DNA of 27,462 bases from contig URHD01000022.1 of assembly GCA_900547585.1 (NCBI GenBank), forward strand, positions 1-27,462. Direction: 5' to 3'. The position numbers and the translations under genes are program-made. Positions 6,142 to 13,545 of this stretch are shown in pieces; within the stretch, counting starts at the first letter, position 1, and each line of letters starts with the position of its first letter. The notes below the pieces were generated by a model that worked only from the letters and a program-made list of their open reading frames with translations, ran no database searches and had not been told where the DNA came from. The stretch comes from an uncultured bacterium (lineage in GTDB: Bacteria > Cyanobacteriota > Vampirovibrionia > Gastranaerophilales > Gastranaerophilaceae).

Positions 6142-7164
6142 ATGGCAGTTAAAGAAAAAGAAGCACCTAATGTTTCGGACGAAAGAAATAAGGCATTAAA
6201 ATTAGCAATAGAAAAAATCGAAAAAGATTTCGGAAAAGGCTCAATCATGAAACTCGGGGATAAAACTTCGGTTTCTGTCGAGGCAATTCCGACAGGCGCT
6301 CTGGCGCTGGATTTGGCGCTCGGTATAGGCGGTGTGCCCAGAGGCAGGGTTATTGAGGTTTACGGGCCGGAAGCCAGCGGTAAAACAACACTTGCGCAGC
6401 ATATCGTAGCAGAATGCCAGAAAAAAGGCGGAATTGCGGCGTTTATCGACGCAGAACACGCGCTTGACCCCGAATATGCCCAAAATCTCGGCGTAAATGT
6501 CGATGAACTCCTGATTTCTCAGCCTGACACCGGTGAGCAGGCTCTCGAAATTGCAGAAGAACTCGTTCGTTCATCGGCTGTTGATATTGTTGTAATCGAC
6601 TCGGTTGCGGCGCTCGTTCCCAAAGCCGAAATCGAAGGTGCAATGGAAGACCAGCAAATGGGCTTGCAGGCGCGCCTCATGAGCAAGGCTTTGAGAAAAT
6701 TGACCGGTATTGTCGGAAAAACCAACACAACCGTTATTTTTATCAACCAGCTTCGTCAAAAAATCGGTGTTATGTACGGAAACCCCGAAACAACAACCGG
6801 CGGAAACGCGCTAAAATACTATTCCAGCGTACGTCTGGACATCAGAAGATGCGACACAATTAAAAAAGACGACAAAGACATCGGAAACCGTGTAAGGGTT
6901 AAAGTTGTTAAAAATAAAGTCGCTCCGCCGTTCAAAACATGCGAATTTGACATTATTTTCGGAAAAGGAATCTGCAAACTCGGCTGTATTCTTGATGTTG
7001 CCGTAAATATGGAAATCGTGAAAAAAGCGGGCGCATGGTTCAGCTACAACGAGGAAAAACTCGGGCAGGGACGTGAAAAAGCAAAAGAATATTTTGAGCT
7101 TCACCCCGAAATCCTTGAAGAAGTTGAAGCAAAAGTACGCGAAAAGCTTGCGGCAAAAGAATAA
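6142..7164 (+). CDS. recA: RecA recombinase
   Basis: A 340-aa RecA of normal length. It catalyses ATP-dependent strand exchange in homologous recombination and stimulates LexA self-cleavage in the SOS response. The Walker A loop is GPEASGKTT (75-83), Walker B is VDIVVIDSVAAL (147-158), loop L1 lies around EGAMEDQQMGLQARLMS, and loop L2 around INQLRQKIGVMYGNPETTTGG. The C-terminal tail is charged and ends in KLAAKE. Start ATG follows GGAG by 8 bases. It is transcribed alone: a palindromic operator and promoter lie upstream, and a terminator (7192-7219) follows 27 bases after the stop. The methyltransferase gene is divergent. Confidence 0.99.
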   Translation: MAVKEKEAPNVSDERNKALKLAIEKIEKDFGKGSIMKLGDKTSVSVEAIPTGALALDLALGIGGVPRGRVIEVYGPEASGKTTLAQHIVAECQKKGGIAAFIDAEHALDPEYAQNLGVNVDELLISQPDTGEQALEIAEELVRSSAVDIVVIDSVAALVPKAEIEGAMEDQQMGLQARLMSKALRKLTGIVGKTNTTVIFINQLRQKIGVMYGNPETTTGGNALKYYSSVRLDIRRCDTIKKDDKDIGNRVRVKVVKNKVAPPFKTCEFDIIFGKGICKLGCILDVAVNMEIVKKAGAWFSYNEEKLGQGREKAKEYFELHPEILEEVEAKVREKLAAKE

Positions 7165-7191
7165 AACGAAAATTCAACCCGAATATATCTT

Positions 7192-7219
7192 AAAAAGGCC
7201 GCTTTCGGGCGGTCTTTTT
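7192..7219 (+). terminator. recA terminator
   Basis: Stem AAAAAGGCCGC / GCGGTCTTTTT (one G-T pair) around a 6-base loop, with the right arm ending in T5. Confidence 0.9.
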
Positions 7220-7315
7220 GTAAATTCGGGAGGATTTGTTGAGTTTTGTTAAGCAAAATTGTAACAGTATCATAATAATAACCCGTTTTGATATAGAAAA
7301 TATAACATAATGATG

Positions 7316-7321
7316 TATAAT
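7316..7321 (+). promoter_or_regulatory. -10 box before the 7367 RHH gene
   Basis: TATAAT 46 bases before the start codon in a very AT-rich stretch. TTGATA at 7288 is 22 bases away, too far for a standard -35, so the promoter may need an activator or the -10 may be chance. Confidence 0.35.
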
Positions 7322-7366
7322 AAAAATCTAGACATCATCTAACAGACTATTAAATAAGGAGAAGCT

Positions 7367-7555
7367 ATGGCAAGAATTTTGGTTTCAATGCCCGATGAGT
7401 TTTTGAACAAAATCGATGCGGTTGCCGATGAAGAACAAAGAACAAGAAGCGAACTGGTTAGGGAAGCGCTCAGAAGTTATATTAAACGCACAAAACTCCC
7501 CAATCCCCAGAAAGCTATGACCAACGCTAAAATACTTGAAGAAATTTTAGACTAG
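7367..7555 (+). CDS. Ribbon-helix-helix (CopG/NikR-type) DNA-binding protein
   Basis: A 62-aa protein with the canonical RHH pattern: a strand ARILVSMPDEF (residues 2-12) that would enter the major groove as a dimer sheet, helix FLNKIDAVADEEQ, turn TRSE, and helix LVREALRSYIKR. The C-terminal 22 residues are extra and could bind a partner. RHH proteins of this size are either autoregulators or antitoxins. No toxin-like ORF follows it: the next gene is a cytidylyltransferase 63 bases downstream, so an orphan regulator is more likely. Good ribosome site AAGGAG 6 bases before the ATG. A poorly formed dyad lies past the stop (about 7570-7585). Confidence 0.85.
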   Translation: MARILVSMPDEFLNKIDAVADEEQRTRSELVREALRSYIKRTKLPNPQKAMTNAKILEEILD

Positions 7556-7618
7556 GATTGCGTTAAGGACTTTTTAAAAAGCCCTATGGCGTAAGCTTTT
7601 CAGCAGCAGGGTATATAT

Positions 7619-8296
7619 ATGGAAATATTGGCAATAATCCCCGCAAGGGGCGGTTCTAAAGGGATTCCGGGGAAAAATATCAAACCTCTTGCCGGAAAAC
7701 CTCTGATTGCACATACGATTGAAGCATCCTTAAAATCCAAATATATTACAAAAACCGTGGTTTCGACCGAGGACAGCCGCATAAAAACTGTTGCGCTGGA
7801 TTTTGGGGCGGAAGTTGTAGATAGACCCGCGGAACTCGCGCAGGATGAGACAAAAACCGCACCTGTGCTTTTGCAGGTGCTTGAGGAGCTTGAAAAAACA
7901 GGGTATAAGCCCGATATTACGGTTCTTTTGCAGTGCACCTGCCCGCTTCGTGATGAAAAGCAGATAGATGAGGCGTTTGAGCTGTTTTTTGCGTCGGATT
8001 GCGATTCGGTGTTTGCTGCGCGTCCGATGGGGGTTACTCATGCGCTCTGGCGCAGGAATCTCGACGGGACTTATGAGGGGCTTTACGATTACAGGCACCG
8101 CCCGCGCAGGCAGGATACGGATTTGCACCTGCCAATGTACTGCGAAACCGGTGCAACGTACATTATCCGGACTGATGTGCTCAAAGAGGTAAAAGATTTT
8201 ATCGGCAAAAAGCCGGAGCTATATTTAAACGGCGCTGTGGGCGACATTGACGCGCTTTCTGACTTTGAATTTGCGGAGCGTGCGCTGAAAAAATGA
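7619..8296 (+). CDS. Acylneuraminate (CMP-sugar) cytidylyltransferase, NeuA/PseF-like
   Basis: A 225-aa nucleotidyltransferase, family length. The N-terminal signature IIPARGGSKGIPGKN (6-20) binds CTP; Q113-C-T-C-P-L-R matches the substrate-proximal block LLQxTxPLR of CMP-sialic and CMP-pseudaminic acid synthetases; D213 in GDIDAL is the late catalytic acidic position. It activates a nonulosonic or related acidic sugar with CTP for surface glycans. No other genes of such a pathway are in the window, so the exact sugar cannot be told and no symbol is given. It overlaps dciA by ATGA, so the two are translated together. The ribosome site is weak (CAGGG, 9 bases upstream). Confidence 0.85.
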   Translation: MEILAIIPARGGSKGIPGKNIKPLAGKPLIAHTIEASLKSKYITKTVVSTEDSRIKTVALDFGAEVVDRPAELAQDETKTAPVLLQVLEELEKTGYKPDITVLLQCTCPLRDEKQIDEAFELFFASDCDSVFAARPMGVTHALWRRNLDGTYEGLYDYRHRPRRQDTDLHLPMYCETGATYIIRTDVLKEVKDFIGKKPELYLNGAVGDIDALSDFEFAERALKK

Positions 8297-8850
8297 CAAA
8301 AAAGATACTTTACACAAAATTTGAAACCGCTGGCGATGTTTTGAGTTCTGTTTTAAAAAACACCGATTTGCAGGCAGGGATTAAAAAGACTACCCTTTCA
8401 AAGTTCTGGGGGAAAGTCGTCGGCAAAAAATTTGAAGAAATTTCAAAGCCAGTTTCGCTTAGCACGCAGGGAGTTTTGACCGTCGCGTGTGCAAATTCTT
8501 ATGTAACGAGTGAACTTTTGATGTTTAAGCCCGATATCCTGAAAAAGCTTGCCCCTTATGCAAAATCGCTGGATATTGTCATCAGTGATATAAATTTTTC
8601 CCATAAAATCTGGTCAAATGAGCGTGATTTGATGGAGGAATACGATTATGAGGAAAAGAAAGCGCCCAAAATTCCAGAGATTGATTACGATTCAATTGAG
8701 CTTGACCCTGCTGAGGTTGAAAATATTGAAAAATGTGTCCGCAACAATAAATTTGCGTCCGAAGAACAGCGTGGGCGAATGTTTGAGGCGATTGTTAAGG
8801 ATTTGAAGTTTCAAAAGGCGATGGAGAGCGGGCGTTTTAAAATAAACTAG
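8293..8850 (+). CDS. dciA: DciA-like (DUF721) replicative helicase loader
   Basis: A 185-aa protein with a DUF721/DciA domain at residues 10-100: a helical start (AGDVLSSVLKNTDL), then the signature WGKVVGKKFEEISKPVSLST, a V-rich strand with LTVACANSYVTSEL, and the closing helix. DciA is the ancestral bacterial loader or partner of the DnaB helicase and replaces DnaC/DnaI in most phyla. The C-terminal 80 residues are acidic and then basic and look disordered, as in many DciA proteins. The start codon overlaps the stop of the cytidylyltransferase (ATGA), so it depends on that transcript. Followed by a long repeat-filled gap. Confidence 0.75.
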   Translation: MTKKILYTKFETAGDVLSSVLKNTDLQAGIKKTTLSKFWGKVVGKKFEEISKPVSLSTQGVLTVACANSYVTSELLMFKPDILKKLAPYAKSLDIVISDINFSHKIWSNERDLMEEYDYEEKKAPKIPEIDYDSIELDPAEVENIEKCVRNNKFASEEQRGRMFEAIVKDLKFQKAMESGRFKIN

Positions 8851-8858
8851 CAAATTGT

Positions 8859-8909
8859 GCAAGAAAAATGGATGCTTGGGTGTAAAAAATGCGATATATT
8901 TTTTCTTGC
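8859..8909. repeat. Hairpin after dciA
   Basis: GCAAGAAAAA (8859-8868) and TTTTTCTTGC (8900-8909) form a perfect 10-bp inverted repeat with a 31-base spacer, starting 8 bases past the dciA stop. The right arm ends in the family III core at 8906. It may be a terminator remnant or one arm pair of a decayed foldback element. Confidence 0.45.
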
Positions 8910-8934
8910 TCGATTAACTGCGTTCATTGGCGGA
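8906..8934. repeat. Solo core of foldback family III
   Basis: This 29-base stretch matches the reverse complement of the core at 175-203 at 24 positions (shared block ACTGCGTTCAT and GCTCGATT). No matching arm pair around it was found, so it looks like a decayed or incomplete copy. Confidence 0.6.
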
Positions 8935-8996
8935 GTTGTTCGGCACTGATTTTCCATCCTACTTGTTTTTACGTTGATGATGTAGCTGGCGCGGGG

Positions 8997-9113
8997 GAAT
9001 CCAGTGGTTTTTCTTTTCCGTTCCGATTCCTCCTGGCATTCTACGCAAGATACTATATTTCTAGATATAAGAGCCCTCCCCCATAGTCTCTCCAAAGAAA
9101 AATCACCGGATTC
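8997..9113. repeat. Foldback element, family I, copy B
   Basis: Arms 8997-9016 (GAATCCAGTGGTTTTTCTTT) and 9094-9113 pair over 20 positions with one A-C mismatch and one G-T wobble. The 77-nt core (9017-9093) begins CCGTTCCGATTCCTCC and ends CCCTCCCCCATAGTCTCTCC as in copies A and C, with a diverged middle. It sits between the convergent dciA and pfp genes. The 8851-9194 gap also holds the family III core and a terminator; nothing coding is evident there. Confidence 0.85.
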
Positions 9114-9142
9114 TTGCCTTATGAGATTTTATACAATCATTA

Positions 9143-9176
9143 AAAAAGCCCGCAAACTTTAGCTTGCGGGCTTTTT
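9143..9176. terminator. Bidirectional terminator between dciA and pfp
   Basis: A perfect 13-bp stem, AAAAAGCCCGCAA (9143-9155) with TTGCGGGCTTTTT (9164-9176), around an 8-base loop, flanked by A and T runs. It ends pfp on the minus strand and can also stop plus-strand transcription. Confidence 0.92.
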
Positions 9177-9194
9177 ATGTTGTTTTTTAGCTGA

Positions 9195-10877
9195 TTAAAC
9201 AGCGCTCAATTTTGCTTCGTGTTCGAGCTTCAATGTTTGTGTTGTAATATCAGCAACTTCTGACGGGCCAAAATACTGGATTGCGCCGGGGAAGACGTAT
9301 TTGTCTTCGAGCGCCCAGATTTCTCTGTTTTGTTCAAGTTTTTTGAACACAGCACCGTCGAGCCTTACGAGGGCTTTTTGAATAACGGGTTTCATGTGGC
9401 CGTGGCGTTTTTCCATGTTCATCATCATTGTGAGCGGAACGCCGCCTGCAACCCATTTTTCAGGAGCTTCTGTCAGGTTCTTAACCGAAGAAAGATATCC
9501 GGTCAAGCCGAATTGAATCAGCGCAAACGCGTTGTAACCGAGCGCGTAGCAGTAATTTGAGTCAAAATTCGACGGGAACGCACATCTTCCCTCGTAGCCG
9601 AAGAAGTGCGACTGGTCAGAGAATTTGCCTGTGTAAACTCCCTGCTGTTTCATCTCGTAGAGCTTGGTTTTGAGCATTTCAATGAGCAGCTTTTCGGTTT
9701 CGATTTTAGAAACCTGAACATTACCGTGGGGATCTCTGTCCATCAAAAGCTGAGCCTTAATCATTGCGGGCAGAGAGCGGAAAACTGCCGCATTTTCAGC
9801 TCTGAGGCGTTTTTCAATTACAGCTTCTTTCTCAACACCGTTCGTGAGCTGCGTGAAGTTCGGATCTTCTTCAAGAACGGGCATTAAATCGTTCAAATTC
9901 GCAATCATTGCCTTCATTTCGGGAACGAATTCAATCAATCCCTCGGGGATAAGCGCAACGCCGAAGTTTTTGCCCAGTTTTGAACGTTTTACGATGATGT
10001 CAGCCATGTAATCAACGATTTCGTTCAAAGACATTGATTTTTCAGCGACTTCTTCCGAAATCAGCGTGATGTTGGGCTGGGTTTGAAGCGCAACTTCAAG
10101 ACCTACGTGGGTAGCGCTTCTGCCCATGAGTTTTATGAAGTGCCAGTACTTTTTAGCCGAATTTACGTCCCTCTGGATGTTTCCGACGAGCTCGGAGTAG
10201 GTTTTTGTCGCGGTGTCGAATCCGAAAGAGATTTCAATCTGGTCATTTTTGAGGTCGCCGTCAATGGTTTTCGGGCAGCCGATAACCTGAATGCCGGCGT
10301 TTTTCGATTTGAACCATTCAGCGAGCATTGCAGCGTTTGTGTTGGAGTCGTCACCGCCGATGATTACGATACCGGTGATATCGAGCTTTTTGCAGTTTTC
10401 CAGAGATGCCTGAAACTGTTCTTCTGTTTCGAGTTTTGTTCTGCCCGAACCGATGATGTCAAAACCGCCGGTATTTCTGTATGCGTCGATGATTTCGTCG
10501 GTCAATTCAATGTATTTTCCATCGATAATACCCGCAGGGCCGCCCAAAAAGCCGTAGAGTTTGTTTTCAGGGTTAGCCTGTTTCAAAGCGTCATAAATCC
10601 CAGCAACAACATTGTGTCCGCCGGGTGCCTGTCCGCCGGAGAGGATTACGCCGACGTTTTTTTGTGCAAAATTGTTTTCGTTTTCGGATTGTTCAAAGGT
10701 TACAGTCGGTTTTCCGTAGGTATTGGGGAAAAGTCCTTTGATTTCGTTCTGGTCGGCGACTGATTCGGTGTTGTTGCCTTCAATCAGGCTGAGTCTTGTG
10801 ATTCCTGACGCCAGAGTTTGCGGCAACACAGGCTGAAATTTAAGTCTTGCCTGTTGCAGCGGTGAAAGTTCTGTCAT
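9195..10877 (-). CDS. pfp: PPi-dependent 6-phosphofructokinase (PFP)
   Basis: A 560-aa enzyme of the long PFP clade. It reversibly phosphorylates fructose 6-phosphate with pyrophosphate, so it serves both glycolysis and gluconeogenesis and saves ATP. Motifs: GGQAPGGHN (81-89) at the phosphate site, GGDDS (174-178) where the second Asp in place of Gly marks PPi use, and PKTIDGD (202-208) where the Lys likewise marks PPi specificity; MGRSATHVGLE follows in the sugar-phosphate site. Length and the late insertion match plant-type and spirochaete-type PFP. Start has GAGG 9 bases upstream. It is monocistronic, with a strong terminator (9143-9176) downstream and a foldback element upstream of its start. 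No ATP-type PfkA is present in the window. Confidence 0.95.
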   Translation of the reverse strand: MTELSPLQQARLKFQPVLPQTLASGITRLSLIEGNNTESVADQNEIKGLFPNTYGKPTVTFEQSENENNFAQKNVGVILSGGQAPGGHNVVAGIYDALKQANPENKLYGFLGGPAGIIDGKYIELTDEIIDAYRNTGGFDIIGSGRTKLETEEQFQASLENCKKLDITGIVIIGGDDSNTNAAMLAEWFKSKNAGIQVIGCPKTIDGDLKNDQIEISFGFDTATKTYSELVGNIQRDVNSAKKYWHFIKLMGRSATHVGLEVALQTQPNITLISEEVAEKSMSLNEIVDYMADIIVKRSKLGKNFGVALIPEGLIEFVPEMKAMIANLNDLMPVLEEDPNFTQLTNGVEKEAVIEKRLRAENAAVFRSLPAMIKAQLLMDRDPHGNVQVSKIETEKLLIEMLKTKLYEMKQQGVYTGKFSDQSHFFGYEGRCAFPSNFDSNYCYALGYNAFALIQFGLTGYLSSVKNLTEAPEKWVAGGVPLTMMMNMEKRHGHMKPVIQKALVRLDGAVFKKLEQNREIWALEDKYVFPGAIQYFGPSEVADITTQTLKLEHEAKLSAV

Positions 10878-10946
10878 TTTTTATACCTCGTGTTTTGTGT
10901 ACAAGTTCATGGATATTTTAGCATAAAAAAATGCTTGATACGCCGA

Positions 10947-11071
10947 TTTTTCAGGATAAGGAAATAATTTTCAAAACCTGAACGGGCTTCGAATGAAGAA
11001 ATAATTCAATTTATATGTTTATCAAGCCGCCGCTTTTAAGGTTTTGAAAATTATTTCCTTATCCTGAAAAA
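10947..11071. repeat. Foldback element, family II, copy D
   Basis: A perfect 33-bp inverted repeat (10947-10979 and 11039-11071) encloses a 59-nt core (10980-11038). The core starts GAACGGGCTTCG and ends CCGCTTTTA; removing 38 middle bases makes it identical to the 21-nt core of copy E at 11447-11467 read in reverse. The arms of D and E differ except for the last few bases next to the core. It lies between the divergent pfp and the small ORF at 11075. Confidence 0.85.
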
Positions 11072-11074
11072 CCT

Positions 11075-11362
11075 GTGAAAATGGACTGTTATTCCTGTTA
11101 TTCTTGTGCAGATTTGCTCATAATTAAGAATAAGAAAGGAAATTGGCAGTTTATGGTTTTCAAAGCAACATCAGAGGACAATTTTTTAATCCCAAACGAA
11201 GAATACTCGGACTTGCAAGATGCGATTTTTAATATTATTAGTTATTTAGAGATAATTGAAGATTATTGTGAGCAAAATATGGAATATTCTAAAATTTATC
11301 CTTTGTTGATTATGTTTAAACATCTAAATGAAGAAAAAAAGAGAATAACAAGCAAATTTTAG
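11075..11362 (+). CDS. Small unknown protein between two foldback elements
   Basis: A 95-aa ORF (GTG 11075) or 93 aa (ATG 11081); no ribosome site precedes either, and the upstream bases are the arm of the foldback element. The product starts with CYSCYSCADL, a possible cysteine cluster, and continues as a helical, acidic protein (EEYSDLQDAIFNIISYLEIIEDY). I do not recognise a family. It is more AT-rich than its neighbours. It is bracketed by family II elements in opposite core orientation (10947-11071 and 11416-11498), which suggests it may have arrived or moved with them. It reads like a real protein, but expression is doubtful. Confidence 0.5.
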   Translation: MKMDCYSCYSCADLLIIKNKKGNWQFMVFKATSEDNFLIPNEEYSDLQDAIFNIISYLEIIEDYCEQNMEYSKIYPLLIMFKHLNEEKKRITSKF

Positions 11363-11415
11363 CCCAAAACATCTCAAGAAACTACGGACAGCAAAAACTC
11401 TGCCCCGTTCCCAAA

Positions 11416-11498
11416 GGAAAAGTAATGAATTAAGTTTTTAGAACCTTAAAAGCGGCGAAGCCCGTTCAGGTTCTAAAAACTTAATTTATTGCTTTTCC
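11416..11498. repeat. Foldback element, family II, copy E
   Basis: Arms 11416-11446 and 11468-11498 pair over all 31 positions; the only two departures from Watson-Crick pairing are wobbles (T11423-G11491 and G11427-T11487). The 21-nt core is TAAAAGCGGCGAAGCCCGTTC minus its last base shared edge; it is the reverse complement of the two ends of core D. A partial third copy of the arm (AACTTAATTTAT) follows at about 11509. It lies between the small ORF and the convergent sigma-factor gene. Confidence 0.85.
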
Positions 11499-11543
11499 GC
11501 CCGTATAGAACTTAATTTATCCCGGCCTTTGCAATAAAATCGC

Positions 11544-11575
11544 AAAAAAAAAGCAAAATCTTAAAAAGATTTTGC
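11544..11575 (-). terminator. Terminator of the sigma-factor gene
   Basis: GCAAAATCTT (11553-11562) and AAGATTTTGC (11566-11575) form a perfect 10-bp stem with a 3-base loop. On the minus strand nine U residues follow (11552-11544). Confidence 0.9.
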
Positions 11576-11623
11576 TGCAAATAGCGTCACTAAGGAGTTT
11601 AAGTCTTCAGCTAATGTAAACCT

Positions 11624-12571
11624 CTAGTTTAAATATTCTTTCAAATGCGTTATATCCTGATTTGTCTGGAGTTTTTGGAGCGCAATGCTTTCAATCTGGC
11701 GGATTCGCTCTTTGGAAAAGCCCATAGTGCGTCCGATTTCTTCGAGAGTCTTTTTTGATGAGCCGTTGAGCCCGAAACGGCTTATGAGAATCTTCTTTTC
11801 ACGCTCGTTCAAAATATCGAGCATCCCCATAACGTCTTTGAACATAAAAGCCGTCTGAATTTTCGTTTCCGGCGCGCGATAGCTGTCATCGGGCACATAA
11901 TCCTCAAGAACCAAATCCTCTGCAATCGGCGTATCAAGGCTTATCGGGTCTTTGAAAATCGAATGCTTGATATTTTCGAATTTTTTACCGGTAATCCCCA
12001 TTTTTTTAGAAATTTCTTCGTCAGTAGGCTCGCGACCAAGGGTTCTGGTCAACTCAACGTGAAGTTTTTTGTAGGTTCTGATTTTGTCGGTCATGTGCAC
12101 GGGAATCCTGATTGTACGTGAATGGTTTGAGATTGCGCGCACGATTGCCTGTTTAATCCACCATGTTGCATAGGTGCTGAACTTAAATCCCCGTTCATAA
12201 TCGAACTTTTCAGCCGCCTTGATGAGCCCCAGCGACCCTTCCTGCACCAAATCCATAAAAAGTACGCCCTGCCCGATGTATTTTTTCGCAATGCTCACGA
12301 CAAGCCGAAGATTCGCCTGAATAAGCTTTTTCTTGGCGATATCGGCTTTTTTTCCTCTGCATTCTTTGATTGCTTTACCGAGTTCTCTCTCCTCTTCGGT
12401 TTTCAAAAGACGAATTCGCCCGATATCTTTTAAATAGTTCTGCAAAATGTCGTCTTTTTTAACAATTGTGCTGAAAGTCGCTTCTTCTTCGGGCGAATCC
12501 TGCGAAAAAATGTATTCTTTTTCTGAAAGGGCTTCCTCTTCAGGAGAATAGATACTAACCATCTCGCTCAT
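11624..12571 (-). CDS. RNA polymerase sigma factor, RpoD/SigA family
   Basis: A 315-aa sigma-70 protein. Region 1.2 is DDILQNYLKDIGRIRLL (40-56); region 2 spans about 80-150 with LRLVVSIAKKYIGQG, the core-binding FMDLVQEGSLGLIKA (105-119) and the -10 recognition segment FKFSTYATWWIKQAIVRAI (129-147); region 3 follows (155-230); region 4 holds the -35 helix-turn-helix TLEEIGRTMGFSKERIRQIE (275-294). Region 1.1 is absent, so it is either a short primary factor or a group 2 factor as in Cyanobacteria. The start is uncertain: ATG 12571 and ATG 12562 both have only weak ribosome sites (GAGG 12 bases before the first). It has a strong terminator (11544-11575) and is divergent from the coiled-coil gene at 12725. 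Confidence 0.93.
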   Translation of the reverse strand: MSEMVSIYSPEEEALSEKEYIFSQDSPEEEATFSTIVKKDDILQNYLKDIGRIRLLKTEEERELGKAIKECRGKKADIAKKKLIQANLRLVVSIAKKYIGQGVLFMDLVQEGSLGLIKAAEKFDYERGFKFSTYATWWIKQAIVRAISNHSRTIRIPVHMTDKIRTYKKLHVELTRTLGREPTDEEISKKMGITGKKFENIKHSIFKDPISLDTPIAEDLVLEDYVPDDSYRAPETKIQTAFMFKDVMGMLDILNEREKKILISRFGLNGSSKKTLEEIGRTMGFSKERIRQIESIALQKLQTNQDITHLKEYLN

Positions 12572-12724
12572 TAATAAAAAATCCTCAACTCTTCTTATCC
12601 CTTTATTTTTTTTGACGCAAACGGGGCGAAAAGTTTCCGAAACGGGCGCTTAATATTTACAAAATTTAATAACTTCTGTTTTTTTGCCTCAACTATATTA
12701 AAATTTATAAAAAGGAGGCCATCA

Positions 12725-13489
12725 ATGTTCAACAAAGAAAAAATCATAGAGCTAATCACGCAGGATGGTCTTTTTATCGACAATTTTATCCTTGAGGCGT
12801 TCATAAAAAACTGGAAAATAGACCCGATTTACGAAGATGAAAACGGGGTCGAATATTATGACGAAATGACCGTCGAAAAAATCAAAGAAGGCATCTCAAA
12901 GAAAAACGAGCCAAAATGCGAAATCCATGTTATGGATAAAGACGAGGTAAAACCCGTGGAAATGGCGGTTGAGGTTCCTTTGGAACCGATTCATGTCGAA
13001 ACTCCCCGGCCTGAACCCGAACATGAGCCGGAACCTGAAATTCAGGAGGATGTTTTTGAACAAACCGCTGCTCAGGAAGAAGAATCTCACCAAATCGAAG
13101 AATTTTCGCACCCGCAGCCGGAAAATGTACACGAGGCTGAAGAAATCACTGCTGTTCCGATGGATTTGCCCGCAGAAATAACGAAAAAAGTCGAGGCGGG
13201 GCTGCAAAATATCACCGTTGATATTTCAAACCAGACGCTTGCCGTTCTTGCGCAGTCCATTGCCAGAAAAATTACCTCGGATGTTTCGGAATTCTTGAAA
13301 AGAGCCGATTTTATTGAAAGTGCGGTAAAATACGGCGAAATCAAGCAGGATAACAAGCTTTTGCTCGAAAAAATGGAAGAACTCCTTGCTGACAACAGAC
13401 TGCTCGTTAAAAAACTTGAGGAACTGGAACGCGAAAACAGCTCTTTTGTGAAACTTTTTGGGAATATTTACGTTAAATCTGAAAAATAA
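12725..13489 (+). CDS. Acidic linker and coiled-coil protein, unknown function
   Basis: A 254-aa cytosolic protein without a recognised family. Residues 1-58 look folded and end in YYDEMTVEKIKEGI, a helix that recalls the start of small DNA-binding domains, but this is weak. Residues 70-148 are a Glu/Pro-rich disordered linker. Residues 150-195 form an amphipathic helical region. Residues 204-240 form a coiled coil with heptad Leu/Glu (LLLEKMEELLADNRLLVKKL), suggesting a dimer. The layout, a folded head, flexible linker and coiled coil, suits a scaffold or cell-structure adaptor. A perfect AGGAGG ribosome site lies 7 bases before the ATG, so it is probably well translated. It is divergent from the sigma gene. 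Confidence 0.7.
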   Translation: MFNKEKIIELITQDGLFIDNFILEAFIKNWKIDPIYEDENGVEYYDEMTVEKIKEGISKKNEPKCEIHVMDKDEVKPVEMAVEVPLEPIHVETPRPEPEHEPEPEIQEDVFEQTAAQEEESHQIEEFSHPQPENVHEAEEITAVPMDLPAEITKKVEAGLQNITVDISNQTLAVLAQSIARKITSDVSEFLKRADFIESAVKYGEIKQDNKLLLEKMEELLADNRLLVKKLEELERENSSFVKLFGNIYVKSEK

Positions 13490-13545
13490 GGCATAGCGGA
13501 GCGGGGCTGAGTAAATAATTGGGCAAATTATTCTCTATTTAACGA

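Noticed and set aside
7560..7598. Dyad AGG-x-CTTTTTAAAAAG-x-CCT after the RHH gene as a terminator
   Set aside because: The two halves abut with no loop and no U run follows, so it cannot be called a terminator with confidence.
10083..10763. A 226-codon open frame opposite pfp
   Set aside because: Antisense shadow of the strongly conserved pfp frame; no initiation signal or recognisable domain.
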